NCBI GenBank assembly: GCA_902494565.1
Contig: CABUTN010000007.1
Coordinates: 1 to 64,000, forward strand
From: an uncultured Collinsella sp.
GTDB taxonomy: Bacteria; Actinomycetota; Coriobacteriia; Coriobacteriales; Coriobacteriaceae
Direction: 5' to 3'
DNA: 64,000 bases
Below the pieces are notes generated by a model, which was not told the DNA's origin, ran no database searches, and was given only the letters and a program-made list of their open reading frames with translations. This document shows positions 1 to 6,891 of the stretch, one piece after another. How positions within the stretch are numbered: position 1 is the first letter of the stretch; every line of letters starts with the position of its first letter. The translations under genes and the position numbers were made by a program.

Positions 1-33
1 CTTAATGTGTTCGGCTGAGATCGGAAATCAACC

Positions 34-75
34 AGGTTCGAATCCATGCAGCGGCGACATAAAAGAAAAGCCCCC
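34..75. repeat. tRNA-flank repeat, copy 1
   Basis: Starts with AGGTTCGAATCCATGC, a T-arm-like sequence in the orientation opposite to the neighbouring tRNA-Arg genes, and runs into ATAAAAGAAAAGCCCCC. The same block recurs near 507 and 696. It looks like an inverted tRNA 3'-end fragment joined to a tRNA terminator, so the local array probably arose by duplication. Confidence 0.7.
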
Positions 76-89
76 GTTGCCGGGAGCTT
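68..89 (-). terminator. Terminator of tRNA-Arg copy 1
   Basis: Read on the minus strand, a GC-rich stem (AAGCTCCC / GGGGGCTT) is followed by TTTTCTTTT just downstream of the tRNA 3' end. Confidence 0.7.
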
Positions 90-99
90 CAATCTCAAA

Positions 100-176
100 T
101 GGTGCGGCGTATAGGATTCGAACCTATGACGTTCTGATTCGTAGTCAGACCCTCTATCCAGCTGAGGTAACGCCGC
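100..176 (-). tRNA. tRNA-Arg(ACG), copy 1
   Basis: Complete 77-nt tRNA including the encoded CCA. The acceptor stem is GCGGCGT/ACGCCGC, the anticodon loop is CTACGAA (anticodon ACG, read as ICG for CGN codons) and the T-loop is TTCGAAT. The gene body is the same sequence as copies 2 and 3. Confidence 0.97.
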
Positions 177-188
177 GACTTGTTGATT

Positions 189-217
189 ATTATGCACATG
201 GACTGAATAATCGTCAA
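189..217 (-). promoter_or_regulatory. Promoter of tRNA-Arg copy 1
   Basis: On the minus strand TTGACG is followed after 17 nt by CATAAT. The same TTGAC-N17-CATAAT arrangement precedes copy 2, so each copy appears to be transcribed separately. Confidence 0.7.
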
Positions 218-299
218 GCGTTTTTCAAAAAAAGTTATTGAATTTGATTTTTACTCATTTTAATCACTTGATGCGATCTTCGACGCATCGCGATATAAA

Positions 300-322
300 A
301 AAGCCCCCGTTTCCGGAGGCTT
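300..322 (-). terminator. Terminator of tRNA-Arg copy 2
   Basis: Minus-strand hairpin AAGCCTCC/GGGGGCTT followed by a T run, immediately downstream of the tRNA. Confidence 0.7.
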
Positions 323-332
323 AAAACTCAAT

Positions 333-409
333 TGGTGCGGCGTATAGGATTCGAACCTATGACGTTCTGATTCGTAGTCAGACCCTCTATCCAGCTGAGG
401 TAACGCCGC
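333..409 (-). tRNA. tRNA-Arg(ACG), copy 2
   Basis: The 77-nt gene is identical in sequence to copy 1, with anticodon ACG and encoded CCA. Only the spacers between copies differ. Confidence 0.97.
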
Positions 410-421
410 AACGCACGGATT

Positions 422-450
422 ATTATGCACGTGACCCCTCGATGGGTCAA
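422..450 (-). promoter_or_regulatory. Promoter of tRNA-Arg copy 2
   Basis: Minus-strand TTGACC, 17-nt spacer, CATAAT, ending a short distance before the tRNA 5' end. Confidence 0.7.
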
Positions 451-506
451 GCGACAATTTGGAAAAATTTTACGGAGTGCTGATTAAGACGCCCGCGCCT
501 CGACTG

Positions 507-547
507 AGGTTCGAATCCATGCGGTGTTGCCATAAAAGAAAAGCCCC
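507..547. repeat. tRNA-flank repeat, copy 2
   Basis: Diverged version of the AGGTTCGAATCCATGC block followed by CATAAAAGAAAAGCCCC. Its left side (GACGCCCGCGCCTCGACTG, from 488) is shared with the copy at 677-737. Confidence 0.65.
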
Positions 548-562
548 GTTGCCGGAGGCTTT
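541..562 (-). terminator. Orphan tRNA terminator
   Basis: The same minus-strand GCCTCCGG...GGGGC hairpin plus T-run as beside the intact tRNAs, but it sits next to a truncated tRNA only. Confidence 0.55.
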
Positions 563-571
563 AAGTTCGAT

Positions 572-591
572 TGGTGCGGCGTATAGGATTC
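572..591 (-). pseudogene. Truncated tRNA-Arg remnant
   Basis: Twenty bases match the 3' end (CCA, acceptor strand and part of the T-arm) of the adjacent tRNA-Arg genes, then the sequence changes abruptly to an unrelated GC-rich palindromic stretch. No anticodon arm remains, so no tRNA can form. Confidence 0.75.
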
Positions 592-695
592 CGCGCATCC
601 GCTGCGCGGATCCGCACCGGCTTCGCCCGCTTGCCGGCGCGCTCGCCCGCGGGCTAAAAACGCTCCGCGTTTTCTTGACGCCCGCGCCTCGACCG
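592..695. other. GC-rich palindromic insertion between tRNA repeats
   Basis: Contains several small perfect inverted repeats (for example CCGCGCATCCGCTGCGCGG, GCCCGCGGGC and AAAACGCTCCGCGTTTT). It contains no credible gene. It separates the tRNA remnant from the third flank repeat. Confidence 0.5.
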
Positions 696-737
696 AGGTT
701 CGAATCCATGCAGCGGCGACATAAAAGAAAAGCCCCC
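696..737. repeat. tRNA-flank repeat, copy 3
   Basis: Near-identical to the copy at 34-75 (AGGTTCGAATCCATGC...GCGGCGACATAAAAG), followed by the terminator of tRNA-Arg copy 3. Confidence 0.7.
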
Positions 738-751
738 GTCGCCGGAGGCTT
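729..751 (-). terminator. Terminator of tRNA-Arg copy 3
   Basis: Minus-strand AGCCTCCGGCGACGGGGGCT hairpin followed by TTTTCTTTT. Confidence 0.75.
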
Positions 752-762
752 TCAATTTCAAT

Positions 763-839
763 TGGTGCGGCGTATAGGATTCGAACCTATGACGTTCTGA
801 TTCGTAGTCAGACCCTCTATCCAGCTGAGGTAACGCCGC
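763..839 (-). tRNA. tRNA-Arg(ACG), copy 3
   Basis: Third intact copy, 77 nt with CCA, same anticodon loop CTACGAA. Confidence 0.97.
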
Positions 840-849
840 AGCTCAAGAC

Positions 850-880
850 ATATAAAACCACTTTAGCTTATTGGAGTCAA
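850..880 (-). promoter_or_regulatory. Promoter of tRNA-Arg copy 3
   Basis: Minus-strand TTGACT followed after 19 nt by TTATAT. The spacing is longer than optimal and differs from the promoters of copies 1 and 2. Confidence 0.5.
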
Positions 881-916
881 GCACAATCTCAAACTTTTTT
901 GTGGAACGCAGTTTTG

Positions 917-1294
917 TCATGCTGCTCCGCATATACCGCCGTTCCCCGTACGATCGATTGGCTTTTCGATCACGTCAAACTTAGCATCAAGTTCCCTCAG
1001 GAGCGATCTCACCCGCTGGGCACAATCATAATCGGCAAACGAGATGCTCAGCATGCGCGCGACCTGGTTGGAAGTCCCAACTCCATAGAAGTGCTCCAGC
1101 GCCACAAGCCCCTCGTGCGCCACAAACGTCTCGACCACATGCGGCGACTCCTCGTAGCACCATTGCGTCAACGGTCCCTCGCTCGTCTGTCGAACCACCA
1201 GGCCGCCCATGCCAGACGGCTCACACGTTACAAGCAGGTACTCCCCGCCCTCGTCGCTCTCAAACAAAACCACCCGATCATCAAACAGCTCCAT
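917..1294 (-). CDS. Hypothetical protein, 125 aa
   Basis: I do not recognise the family. The frame opens with ATG after a good ribosome-binding site (AAAGGGG, 4 nt before the start) and encodes a soluble acidic protein with no signal peptide or membrane segment. It stands alone between the tRNA-Arg cluster and serS on the same strand. The serS terminator lies between it and serS, so it is probably transcribed separately. The N-terminal half alternates short hydrophobic strands with acidic turns (VVLFESDEGGEYLLVTCE). The C-terminal third looks helical (RVRSLLRELDAKFDVI). Codon use matches the neighbours. No function is proposed. Confidence 0.7.
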   Translation of the reverse strand: MELFDDRVVLFESDEGGEYLLVTCEPSGMGGLVVRQTSEGPLTQWCYEESPHVVETFVAHEGLVALEHFYGVGTSNQVARMLSISFADYDCAQRVRSLLRELDAKFDVIEKPIDRTGNGGICGAA

Positions 1295-1421
1295 CGCGTC
1301 CCCTTTCTCTCGCTCTTATTTAGCAAAAGCATAGCAGGTAGATGGCTGTATACAGAACAGTTGTTCGTGTGTTTTCTATTGAGCTGTCCGCACAGCATGG
1401 TATGGACCTGCGCACGAAATA

Positions 1422-1443
1422 GGGCGCCCCCGAAGGAGCGCCC
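1422..1443 (-). terminator. serS terminator
   Basis: Strong minus-strand hairpin GGGCGCTCC-TTCG-GGGGCGCCC followed by TATTT, 25 nt after the serS stop codon. Confidence 0.85.
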
Positions 1444-1467
1444 TTGCATATCCCCTATGCAGCCAAG

Positions 1468-2751
1468 TTACGCGACCGGCTCGATCTTCTCGAGACCGCC
1501 CATGTAAGGACGCAGAACCTCAGGAATCGTGATGGTGCCGTCGGCGTTCTGGTAGTTCTCCAGAATGGCGGCCATGGTGCGGCCGGCCGGCAGGCCGGAA
1601 CCGTTGAGAGTGTGCAGGTAGCGCGAACCCTTGAAGTTCTCGGGGTCGCGATACTTGATGTTGGCGCGGCGAGCCTGGAAGTCACCGCAGTTGGAGCAGG
1701 AGCTGATCTCCTTGTAGGCGTTGTAGCTCGGCAGCCAGACCTCGACGTCGTAGGTCTGACGGGCAGAGAAGCCCAAGTCGCCGGTGCACAGGCTAATCAC
1801 GCGATACGGAAGGCCCAGCTGCTGCAGCAGGTACTCGGCCTCGGCGGTCATGCTCTCGAGCTCCTCGTCGGACTCCTCCGGTTTAGCGAACTTGACCATC
1901 TCGACCTTGTCGAACTCGTGCTGACGGATGATGCCGCGGGTGTCGCGGCCGGCGGAACCGGCCTCCTCACGGAAGCAGGGGGTGAAGGCGGTGTAGCGGC
2001 GCGGCAGGGTGTCGGCATCGAGGACCTCGCCGGCGTGCAGGTTGGTGAGCACGACCTCGGCGGTGGGGATCAGGAAGTTGTCACCCGAGACGTGATAGGC
2101 GTCGTCCTCGAACTTGGGCAGCTGACCCGTGCCAAACATGGTCTGACGCTTGACGACGATGGGCGGCCACCACTCCTTAAAACCACGGCTGGTGTGCGTA
2201 TCGAGGAAGAAGTTGATGAGGGCGCGCTCCAGGCGGGCGCCGGCGCCACCGAGAACGGTAAAGCGGCTGCCGGAGAGCTTGTTGCCACGCTCGAAGTCGA
2301 GGATGTCCAGATCGGTGCCCAGATCCCAGTGCGGCTTAAAGTCGAAGTCGAACTCGCGCGGGGTGCCCCAGCGGCGACGCTCGATGTTCTCGTCCTCGTC
2401 CTTACCGTACGGGGTGGCATCGCACGGAATGTTGGGCAGGTGAGCCATGAAGCCGTACTGCTCCTGCTCGAGAGCGGTGCGGCGCTCGGCCAGACCGTCA
2501 ATCTTCTCGTTGACGGCGCGCACGGCCTCCTTGGCGGCCTCGGCCTCGTCCTTCTTGCCCTCCTTCATCAGGGCGCCGATCTTCTTGGACTCGGCATTGC
2601 GCGTAGCCTGGAGCTCCTCGACCTCGGTGATGACGGCACGGCGCTCGTCGTCGAGCTCAAAGAACTTCTCGCGATCCCAAGACGTCTGGCGGTTAGCCAT
2701 GGCGACATCGATGGCATCGGGGTTCTCGCGAACAAACTTGATATCAAGCAT
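1468..2751 (-). CDS. serS: Serine--tRNA ligase
   Basis: Cytosolic class II aminoacyl-tRNA synthetase that charges tRNA-Ser with serine using ATP. The protein is about 427 aa, the normal length. Residues 1-110 form the family's tRNA-binding antiparallel coiled coil, rich in Glu, Lys and Arg. Class II motif 2 is visible as CFREEAGSAG and motif 3 as GLPAGRTMAAILENYQ near the C terminus. I chose the start MLDIKFVREN because GGAGG lies 6 nt upstream; an in-frame ATG nine codons earlier has no such site. No T-box or other leader element was seen upstream. A strong hairpin ends the transcript. Confidence 0.97.
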   Translation of the reverse strand: MLDIKFVRENPDAIDVAMANRQTSWDREKFFELDDERRAVITEVEELQATRNAESKKIGALMKEGKKDEAEAAKEAVRAVNEKIDGLAERRTALEQEQYGFMAHLPNIPCDATPYGKDEDENIERRRWGTPREFDFDFKPHWDLGTDLDILDFERGNKLSGSRFTVLGGAGARLERALINFFLDTHTSRGFKEWWPPIVVKRQTMFGTGQLPKFEDDAYHVSGDNFLIPTAEVVLTNLHAGEVLDADTLPRRYTAFTPCFREEAGSAGRDTRGIIRQHEFDKVEMVKFAKPEESDEELESMTAEAEYLLQQLGLPYRVISLCTGDLGFSARQTYDVEVWLPSYNAYKEISSCSNCGDFQARRANIKYRDPENFKGSRYLHTLNGSGLPAGRTMAAILENYQNADGTITIPEVLRPYMGGLEKIEPVA

Positions 2752-2862
2752 TAGATCCTCCGGCGATATACATTCCATTTAGGTTGCAACCTTGTACATG
2801 TATGGGCAAGTATATACTTATGAGCGTTTACGACCCAACTCAACTACGCAAGAAGGCACCCA

Positions 2863-3036
2863 ATGGACGCAGTTTTTTCCTTTTTGTTTGGCACCCGCAC
2901 CGGTTTTGCCATCCTTTTCGCCGGCGGCATCCTGTTATTTGCGATTCTTGCCTTTGTAATGGAGAAGCGTACCCATAAGATGTACGTCGACCGCGGACCC
3001 AAGTCCGAGGATGAAGAAGACAGCTTCTGGGACTAA
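2863..3036 (+). CDS. Small single-pass membrane protein, 57 aa
   Basis: A short open frame divergent from serS, with ribosome-binding site AGAAGG before its ATG. Residues about 13-34 are a hydrophobic helix (TGFAILFAGGILLFAILAFV). A basic stretch follows (MEKRTHK), then a very acidic tail (SEDEEDSFWD). This suggests one membrane span with the charged tail in the cytoplasm by the positive-inside rule, which is inference. A strong hairpin at 3089-3127 ends the transcript. I do not know the family; it may be overlooked because of its size. Confidence 0.7.
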   Translation: MDAVFSFLFGTRTGFAILFAGGILLFAILAFVMEKRTHKMYVDRGPKSEDEEDSFWD

Positions 3037-3069
3037 CCTGCCAAAAAGGGACAGGTTTATTTTGGTCTG
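3037..3069 (-). repeat. 33-nt dispersed repeat, copy A
   Basis: On the minus strand it carries the core AATAAACCTGTCCCTTTTTGG. Copy B lies inverted at 3159-3191 and copy C near 57864. Copies A and B flank the terminator hairpin as an inverted pair. Confidence 0.75.
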
Positions 3070-3088
3070 TTTTATCTGGGCAAACGCA

Positions 3089-3127
3089 AGCGCCCCGCAA
3101 CTGGAATTGAGCCAGTTGCGGGGCGCT
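3089..3127. terminator. Bidirectional terminator between small ORF and proC
   Basis: A perfect 16-bp stem beginning AGCGCCCCGCAACTGG, with a short loop and a T run on each side of the stem. It can stop transcripts of the small membrane protein (+) and of proC (-). Confidence 0.85.
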
Positions 3128-3158
3128 TTTCACTAAAAGGACAAAACCGCAGGAAAAA

Positions 3159-3191
3159 CCTGCCAAAATAAACCTGTCCCTAAATGGCAGG
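3159..3191 (+). repeat. 33-nt dispersed repeat, copy B
   Basis: Ends in CCTGCCA and TGGCAGG, which form a 7-bp inverted repeat. Its interior contains AATAAACCTGTCCC, shared with copies A and C. It lies immediately downstream of proC. Confidence 0.75.
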
Positions 3192-3193
3192 TT

Positions 3194-3964
3194 TTACTGG
3201 AGAGTTGCGTCGATTGCCTTGACCAGGGCGCTGCGCATGCCGGCGTCCTCGAGCGCAACGACGCCCTTGATGGTGGCACCACCGGGCGAGCATACGGCAT
3301 CCTTCATCGCCGCAGGATGCTGGCCAGTTGCAAGCTGCAGCTTTGCCGTACCCAGCACCATCTGGCTCACAATGCGATAGGCATCGGCACGCGGGATACC
3401 GTGCTTGACCGCCGCATCGCTCAGGGCCTCGATTGCCATAGCGACAAATGCCGGAGCGCAACCACCCACCGTGCCGCCCACAAACAGCAGGCTCGTATCG
3501 AGCTCGACCACCGCACCGAGCTTGCCAAGCAGATCAAGCACCACTGTGCTCTGCTCATCACTAAGCGTGGAAGCCTTCTCACAAGCGATGACGCCCTCGC
3601 CCACCGAAACCGGTGTGTTGGGCACCGTCGAGATATGCGCGACGCCCGGCAGGACCTGCTCCCACTTGGCACTGTCCCAGGTCCAGGCAACCGACAGAAC
3701 GACCTTTTTGGCAAGAGCATCCTTGAGCGGGGCGAATATCTTCTCGATCATGTACGGTTTGACCGCAGCGACCACGATATCGGATGCGGCGACAACCTCG
3801 GCAGCATCGTGGCAGGCGACCATGCCGCGTGCCTCGCAGCGCTCAACCAGTGCGTCGTAGCGACCCGCGCAGGCGCACATGTCGCTCGCAGCTACACCGG
3901 CAGCGATCCAGCCATCGGCCATAGCGCTCGCCATATTGCCAAAACCGACAAATCCAATCTTCAT
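3194..3964 (-). CDS. proC: Pyrroline-5-carboxylate reductase
   Basis: Last step of proline synthesis: NAD(P)H-dependent reduction of pyrroline-5-carboxylate to proline in the cytosol. The N terminus has a Rossmann dinucleotide-binding motif (GFVGFGNMASAM, residues 4-15). The C-terminal half has the conserved block FVGGTVGGCAPAFVAMAIEAL and the family's VCSPGGATIKGV signature. At 256 aa it is near the usual 260-280. The ATG follows AAAGGA with 8-nt spacing. It stands alone; its 3' end abuts a dispersed repeat and the shared terminator. Confidence 0.93.
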   Translation of the reverse strand: MKIGFVGFGNMASAMADGWIAAGVAASDMCACAGRYDALVERCEARGMVACHDAAEVVAASDIVVAAVKPYMIEKIFAPLKDALAKKVVLSVAWTWDSAKWEQVLPGVAHISTVPNTPVSVGEGVIACEKASTLSDEQSTVVLDLLGKLGAVVELDTSLLFVGGTVGGCAPAFVAMAIEALSDAAVKHGIPRADAYRIVSQMVLGTAKLQLATGQHPAAMKDAVCSPGGATIKGVVALEDAGMRSALVKAIDATLQ

Positions 3965-4037
3965 ATCTCATAGTCCTTTCAGACACATTCCTCAAAACGA
4001 AAGGTATTGTCCCACGCCATTGTTTCGTATTGCCGAC

Positions 4038-4508
4038 CTATTTGTGATACGGCTCGCCACGACTGATCTTGCAGGCACGGTAAATCTGCTCTAGCAGCAC
4101 CACACGCGCCAGGTTATGCGGCAAGGTAATGCGTCCAAAGCTGAGCATCTCGTCGGCGCGGGCGCGCACGTCATCGCTCACGCCGTCCGAACCGCCGATT
4201 ACAAAGGCAATGTCGCTGCTGCCTCGCAGCATAAGATCGTCGAGCCGCGCCGAGAGCTCCTCACTCGAACGCTCCTTGCCCTCGATAGCTAGCAGGATCA
4301 CATGCGCCCGAGACGGCAATGCAGCAAGAATTGCCGCCCCCTCCTTGTCGCGTGCGGCATCCACGCCGCCCGCCTTAGCCGGGTCGATATCGGCCACCTC
4401 GCGGATATCAACCTTGGCATAGGCACCTAGGCGCTTGGTGTACTCAGCGCACGCGTCCTTCCAAAAGCGCTCCTTGAGCTTACCGACGCAAACGACGGTG
4501 TATTTCAC
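4038..4508 (-). CDS. rlmH: 23S rRNA pseudouridine-1915 N3-methyltransferase
   Basis: SPOUT-family methyltransferase that modifies pseudouridine 1915 in helix 69 of 23S rRNA on the assembled ribosome. The 156-aa length is typical. The knotted SAM-binding region is visible as FVIGGSDGV (about 102-110), followed by LPHNLARVVLLEQIYRA and the C-terminal signature GEPYHK. The start is GTG, preceded by AAGGAG. That site overlaps the 3' end of the SPFH gene only 6 nt upstream, so the two genes are probably co-transcribed and coupled. Confidence 0.95.
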   Translation of the reverse strand: MKYTVVCVGKLKERFWKDACAEYTKRLGAYAKVDIREVADIDPAKAGGVDAARDKEGAAILAALPSRAHVILLAIEGKERSSEELSARLDDLMLRGSSDIAFVIGGSDGVSDDVRARADEMLSFGRITLPHNLARVVLLEQIYRACKISRGEPYHK

Positions 4509-4514
4509 GCGCGT

Positions 4515-5453
4515 CTACTCCTTCGAATCGTTTTGAACTTTGCCGGCGGCCAGCATCTGCTCGAACATCGAGGCCGACTGCGAAAAGTCGCTCGGCAGCA
4601 CGACCGTCGAGGTTTTACCCGTGCGAGCGAACTCCGTCATCATCTCGGACCACTGCGTAAACATGAACAGTTGGTTGGCCTCGTCATTGCCGACACCCGT
4701 CTCCTGGATGATCTCGAGCGAATCTTTGATACCCAGCGCGATGGCCTTGCGCTGGTTGGCGATGCCCTCGCCCGCCTTTTCCATAGCCTCAGCCTCGGCG
4801 GTCGCCTCGGTGACGCGCTTGATGCGGTCTGCCTCAGCGAGCTCCTGTGCCGCAGCGCGCTTGCGCTGGGCGGCGTTGATGTCGTTCATGGAGTTCTCAA
4901 CCTCGGTCGGCAGTGCGATTTTGGTGATGAGCGTCGACACGAGGGTGAAGCCGTAGGCGGCCATCTGCTCGGAAACGGTAGCGTTGACATCCTTGGCGAT
5001 GTCGTCCTTCTTGGCAAAGACCTCATCGAGTGTGTAGACGGGAATCGAAGAGCGCAGGGCGTCGGTGATGAAGTCACGCATCTGGTCGACGGGCTCCTGC
5101 AGCATATAGTAGCTCTTGTAGATGCCCGAATCTGCCGGGCCGGCGCCCATGTCATAGCTCACGTGGTACTGAGCAGAGACCTCAAGGCCGATGGTCACGT
5201 TGTCCTGGGTCTTAACGTCGATGCCAAAACCGTTTTTCATGGTTCGCAGACTCACCGTGGCGGCCTTGCGGTCGATCACGGGCACCTTCATGTGGAAGCC
5301 CGCGTTGACGATGCGGTTAAACTTGCCCAGACGCTCGATGATCACGGCATGCTGCTGTTCAACGACGTAGCAGGCGTTGGGAAGCAGCAGCAACAGAATG
5401 ATGATGGGAATCAAAAGGCTGGTAAGGGCAGCGATGATACCGGACAACAGCAT
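4515..5453 (-). CDS. SPFH/band-7 (stomatin-like) membrane protein
   Basis: Member of the stomatin/prohibitin/flotillin family, membrane scaffolds that form oligomeric rings. The first 25 residues form a hydrophobic anchor (LIPIIILLLLLPNACYVV). The band-7 domain follows, starting at QHAVIIERLGKF. A helical coiled-coil region contains AQRKRAAAQELAEADRIKR and repeated AEAEAME. I chose the second in-frame ATG (MLLSGII) because AGAGGAG precedes it; an ATG seven codons upstream lacks a good site. It sits upstream of rlmH in a two-gene unit. The precise role is unknown; the family often affects membrane-bound proteases or membrane domains. Confidence 0.88.
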   Translation of the reverse strand: MLLSGIIAALTSLLIPIIILLLLLPNACYVVEQQHAVIIERLGKFNRIVNAGFHMKVPVIDRKAATVSLRTMKNGFGIDVKTQDNVTIGLEVSAQYHVSYDMGAGPADSGIYKSYYMLQEPVDQMRDFITDALRSSIPVYTLDEVFAKKDDIAKDVNATVSEQMAAYGFTLVSTLITKIALPTEVENSMNDINAAQRKRAAAQELAEADRIKRVTEATAEAEAMEKAGEGIANQRKAIALGIKDSLEIIQETGVGNDEANQLFMFTQWSEMMTEFARTGKTSTVVLPSDFSQSASMFEQMLAAGKVQNDSKE

Positions 5454-5530
5454 GGTCTCTCCTCTGATAGGCACACGTTGGCATTAGGATACCCGCACGA
5501 AGCAGCTGTGTGACACCAACAAGAGGACCC

Positions 5531-5749
5531 GTGGTCAAAAAAGGCCAAATATGAGTACTGTTACCAGTTTAGTAACAGCGTATTTGGGTCAAAATCGCCT
5601 CGTTGAACCCGAGGTCTATCGAAATTACTTCATTTTGTCTCAAGGTTGAGCCAAATTAGCGTACATCTGTTGCGCAAAATGAGCAAAAATAGCTTCATGA
5701 AATGTCTCTATTTTCATGTCAGTACTCATATTTGCCACTTTTTGACCAC
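5531..5749. mobile_element. MITE-like element with 30-bp terminal inverted repeats
   Basis: The left end starts GTGGTCAAAAAAGGCCAAAT and the right end is its inverted counterpart; the 30-bp arms (5531-5560 and 5720-5749) differ at about three positions. The 159 bp inside encode no convincing protein and contain small hairpins such as CCTCG-ttgaac-CCGAGG. No clear target-site duplication was found. Size and structure fit a non-autonomous insertion. It lies upstream of the SPFH gene. Confidence 0.65.
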
Positions 5750-5809
5750 AGGGACATCTACCGCGCGAAATCGATATGTCAAATCTGCCAAAACGGCCCA
5801 TAACAAAAA

Positions 5810-5829
5810 AGCTCCCATTGCTGGGAGCT
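5810..5829 (-). terminator. tRNA-Leu terminator
   Basis: Minus-strand AGCTCCCAGCAATGGGAGCT hairpin followed by TTTTTTG, 12 nt after the tRNA 3' end. Confidence 0.85.
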
Positions 5830-5840
5830 CTTTCAATCAA

Positions 5841-5927
5841 TGGTGCGGGCGAAAGGACTTGAACCTTCATGGGGTTGCCCCCATACGGACCTGAACCGTA
5901 CGCGTCTGCCAATTCCGCCACGCCCGC
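5841..5927 (-). tRNA. tRNA-Leu(CAG)
   Basis: 87-nt class II tRNA with encoded CCA. Acceptor GCGGGCG/CGCCCGC, anticodon loop TTCAGGT (anticodon CAG), and a long variable arm (TGGGGGCAACCCCA). It lies 43 nt downstream of tatD on the same strand with no terminator between, so some transcripts may be shared. Confidence 0.96.
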
Positions 5928-5970
5928 GTGCAGGAATTAGAATAACGGAGCGCCACCACGAACGCAAGAA

Positions 5971-6891
5971 CTATTTTTGAAAAAGTTTGCAGGCATTCTC
6001 CCAAGCGGCTTGCGCGATTGTTTCGGCGTCCTCACCAGTGCGATCGACACGGTCGTTAACCAGCGCGTTTGCCGTAATGGAGATCATTGCGGGCTCGCAT
6101 TCAAGACCGCGGATGGGCTCCGGAGCCATATACGGGCAATCCGTCTCGAACAAAATTCGATCGAGTGGGGTTGCCGCAAATGCCTCGCGCACGTCGTCGT
6201 TGCGCTTGAAGGTGGCCGCACCACCATAGGCGATATAGCAGCCCAGCTCCACAAAGCGCTCCATCGTGGCGCGGTCCTCGCCAAAGCAGTGCAGCACACA
6301 ACCGGCCTGGGGCACGCCCACCTCACGAAGCACGTTGTAGGCGTCCACGTGCGAGGTGCGCTCCTGGTCCGTGTCCTCGTGACGCAGATGTAGCTCCACC
6401 GGCACGTTACTACGGCACACGGCAAGCTCGAGCTGGCGCGCCATGCAGTCAATCTGCACGTTATGGGGTGCCGGCGCGATATCGTCGTCATAGTCCATGT
6501 GGTAGTCCAGGCCGATTTCGCCAATACCGGCGCATAAGGGATCATCGAGTGCGGCAACGACCTGTGCGTGAACGTCGTCGGCATAGTCCGGCGCGCCATA
6601 CGGATGCACGCCGGCAAGATACTTGATCTGCGGGATATCCTGCATCGGCAGAATCTCGCGCGTCAGCCAGTCGCTATAGTCCGTCACGCTGCGTTTATCA
6701 GCGATGGGGTCGAACATCGTCACCAACAGGTCGACGCCCGCCGCCTTGGCACGCACGAGCGTCTCAGGCACATCCTTGCCCCAGAACGAAAGCAGATGCG
6801 CATGCGTGTCGGCAAGCGGTGCCAAGGGCACGGGACAAGCAACCGTCTTCTTTTTCTTGGTAAACGTCACACGTTCGGCATTAGGCATCAT
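5971..6891 (-). CDS. tatD: TatD family metal-dependent hydrolase
   Basis: TatD-type TIM-barrel hydrolase; the family includes 3'-5' DNases active in DNA repair. Metal ligands are visible: DTHAHL (about residues 28-33), GEIGLDYH, HLRHEDTD, LHCFGE and ETDCPYMAPEP. At 306 aa it is slightly longer than usual because of about 25 basic N-terminal residues before the first ligand motif. It starts inside the 3' end of rsmA (11-nt overlap), so translation is probably coupled. This pairing with rsmA is common in Gram-positive genomes. Confidence 0.92.
   Translation of the reverse strand: MMPNAERVTFTKKKKTVACPVPLAPLADTHAHLLSFWGKDVPETLVRAKAAGVDLLVTMFDPIADKRSVTDYSDWLTREILPMQDIPQIKYLAGVHPYGAPDYADDVHAQVVAALDDPLCAGIGEIGLDYHMDYDDDIAPAPHNVQIDCMARQLELAVCRSNVPVELHLRHEDTDQERTSHVDAYNVLREVGVPQAGCVLHCFGEDRATMERFVELGCYIAYGGAATFKRNDDVREAFAATPLDRILFETDCPYMAPEPIRGLECEPAMISITANALVNDRVDRTGEDAETIAQAAWENACKLFQK

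Noticed and set aside
5640..5921. Small open frames across tRNA-Leu and the MITE-like element
   Set aside because: They run through a tRNA gene and inverted repeats and lack ribosome-binding sites.
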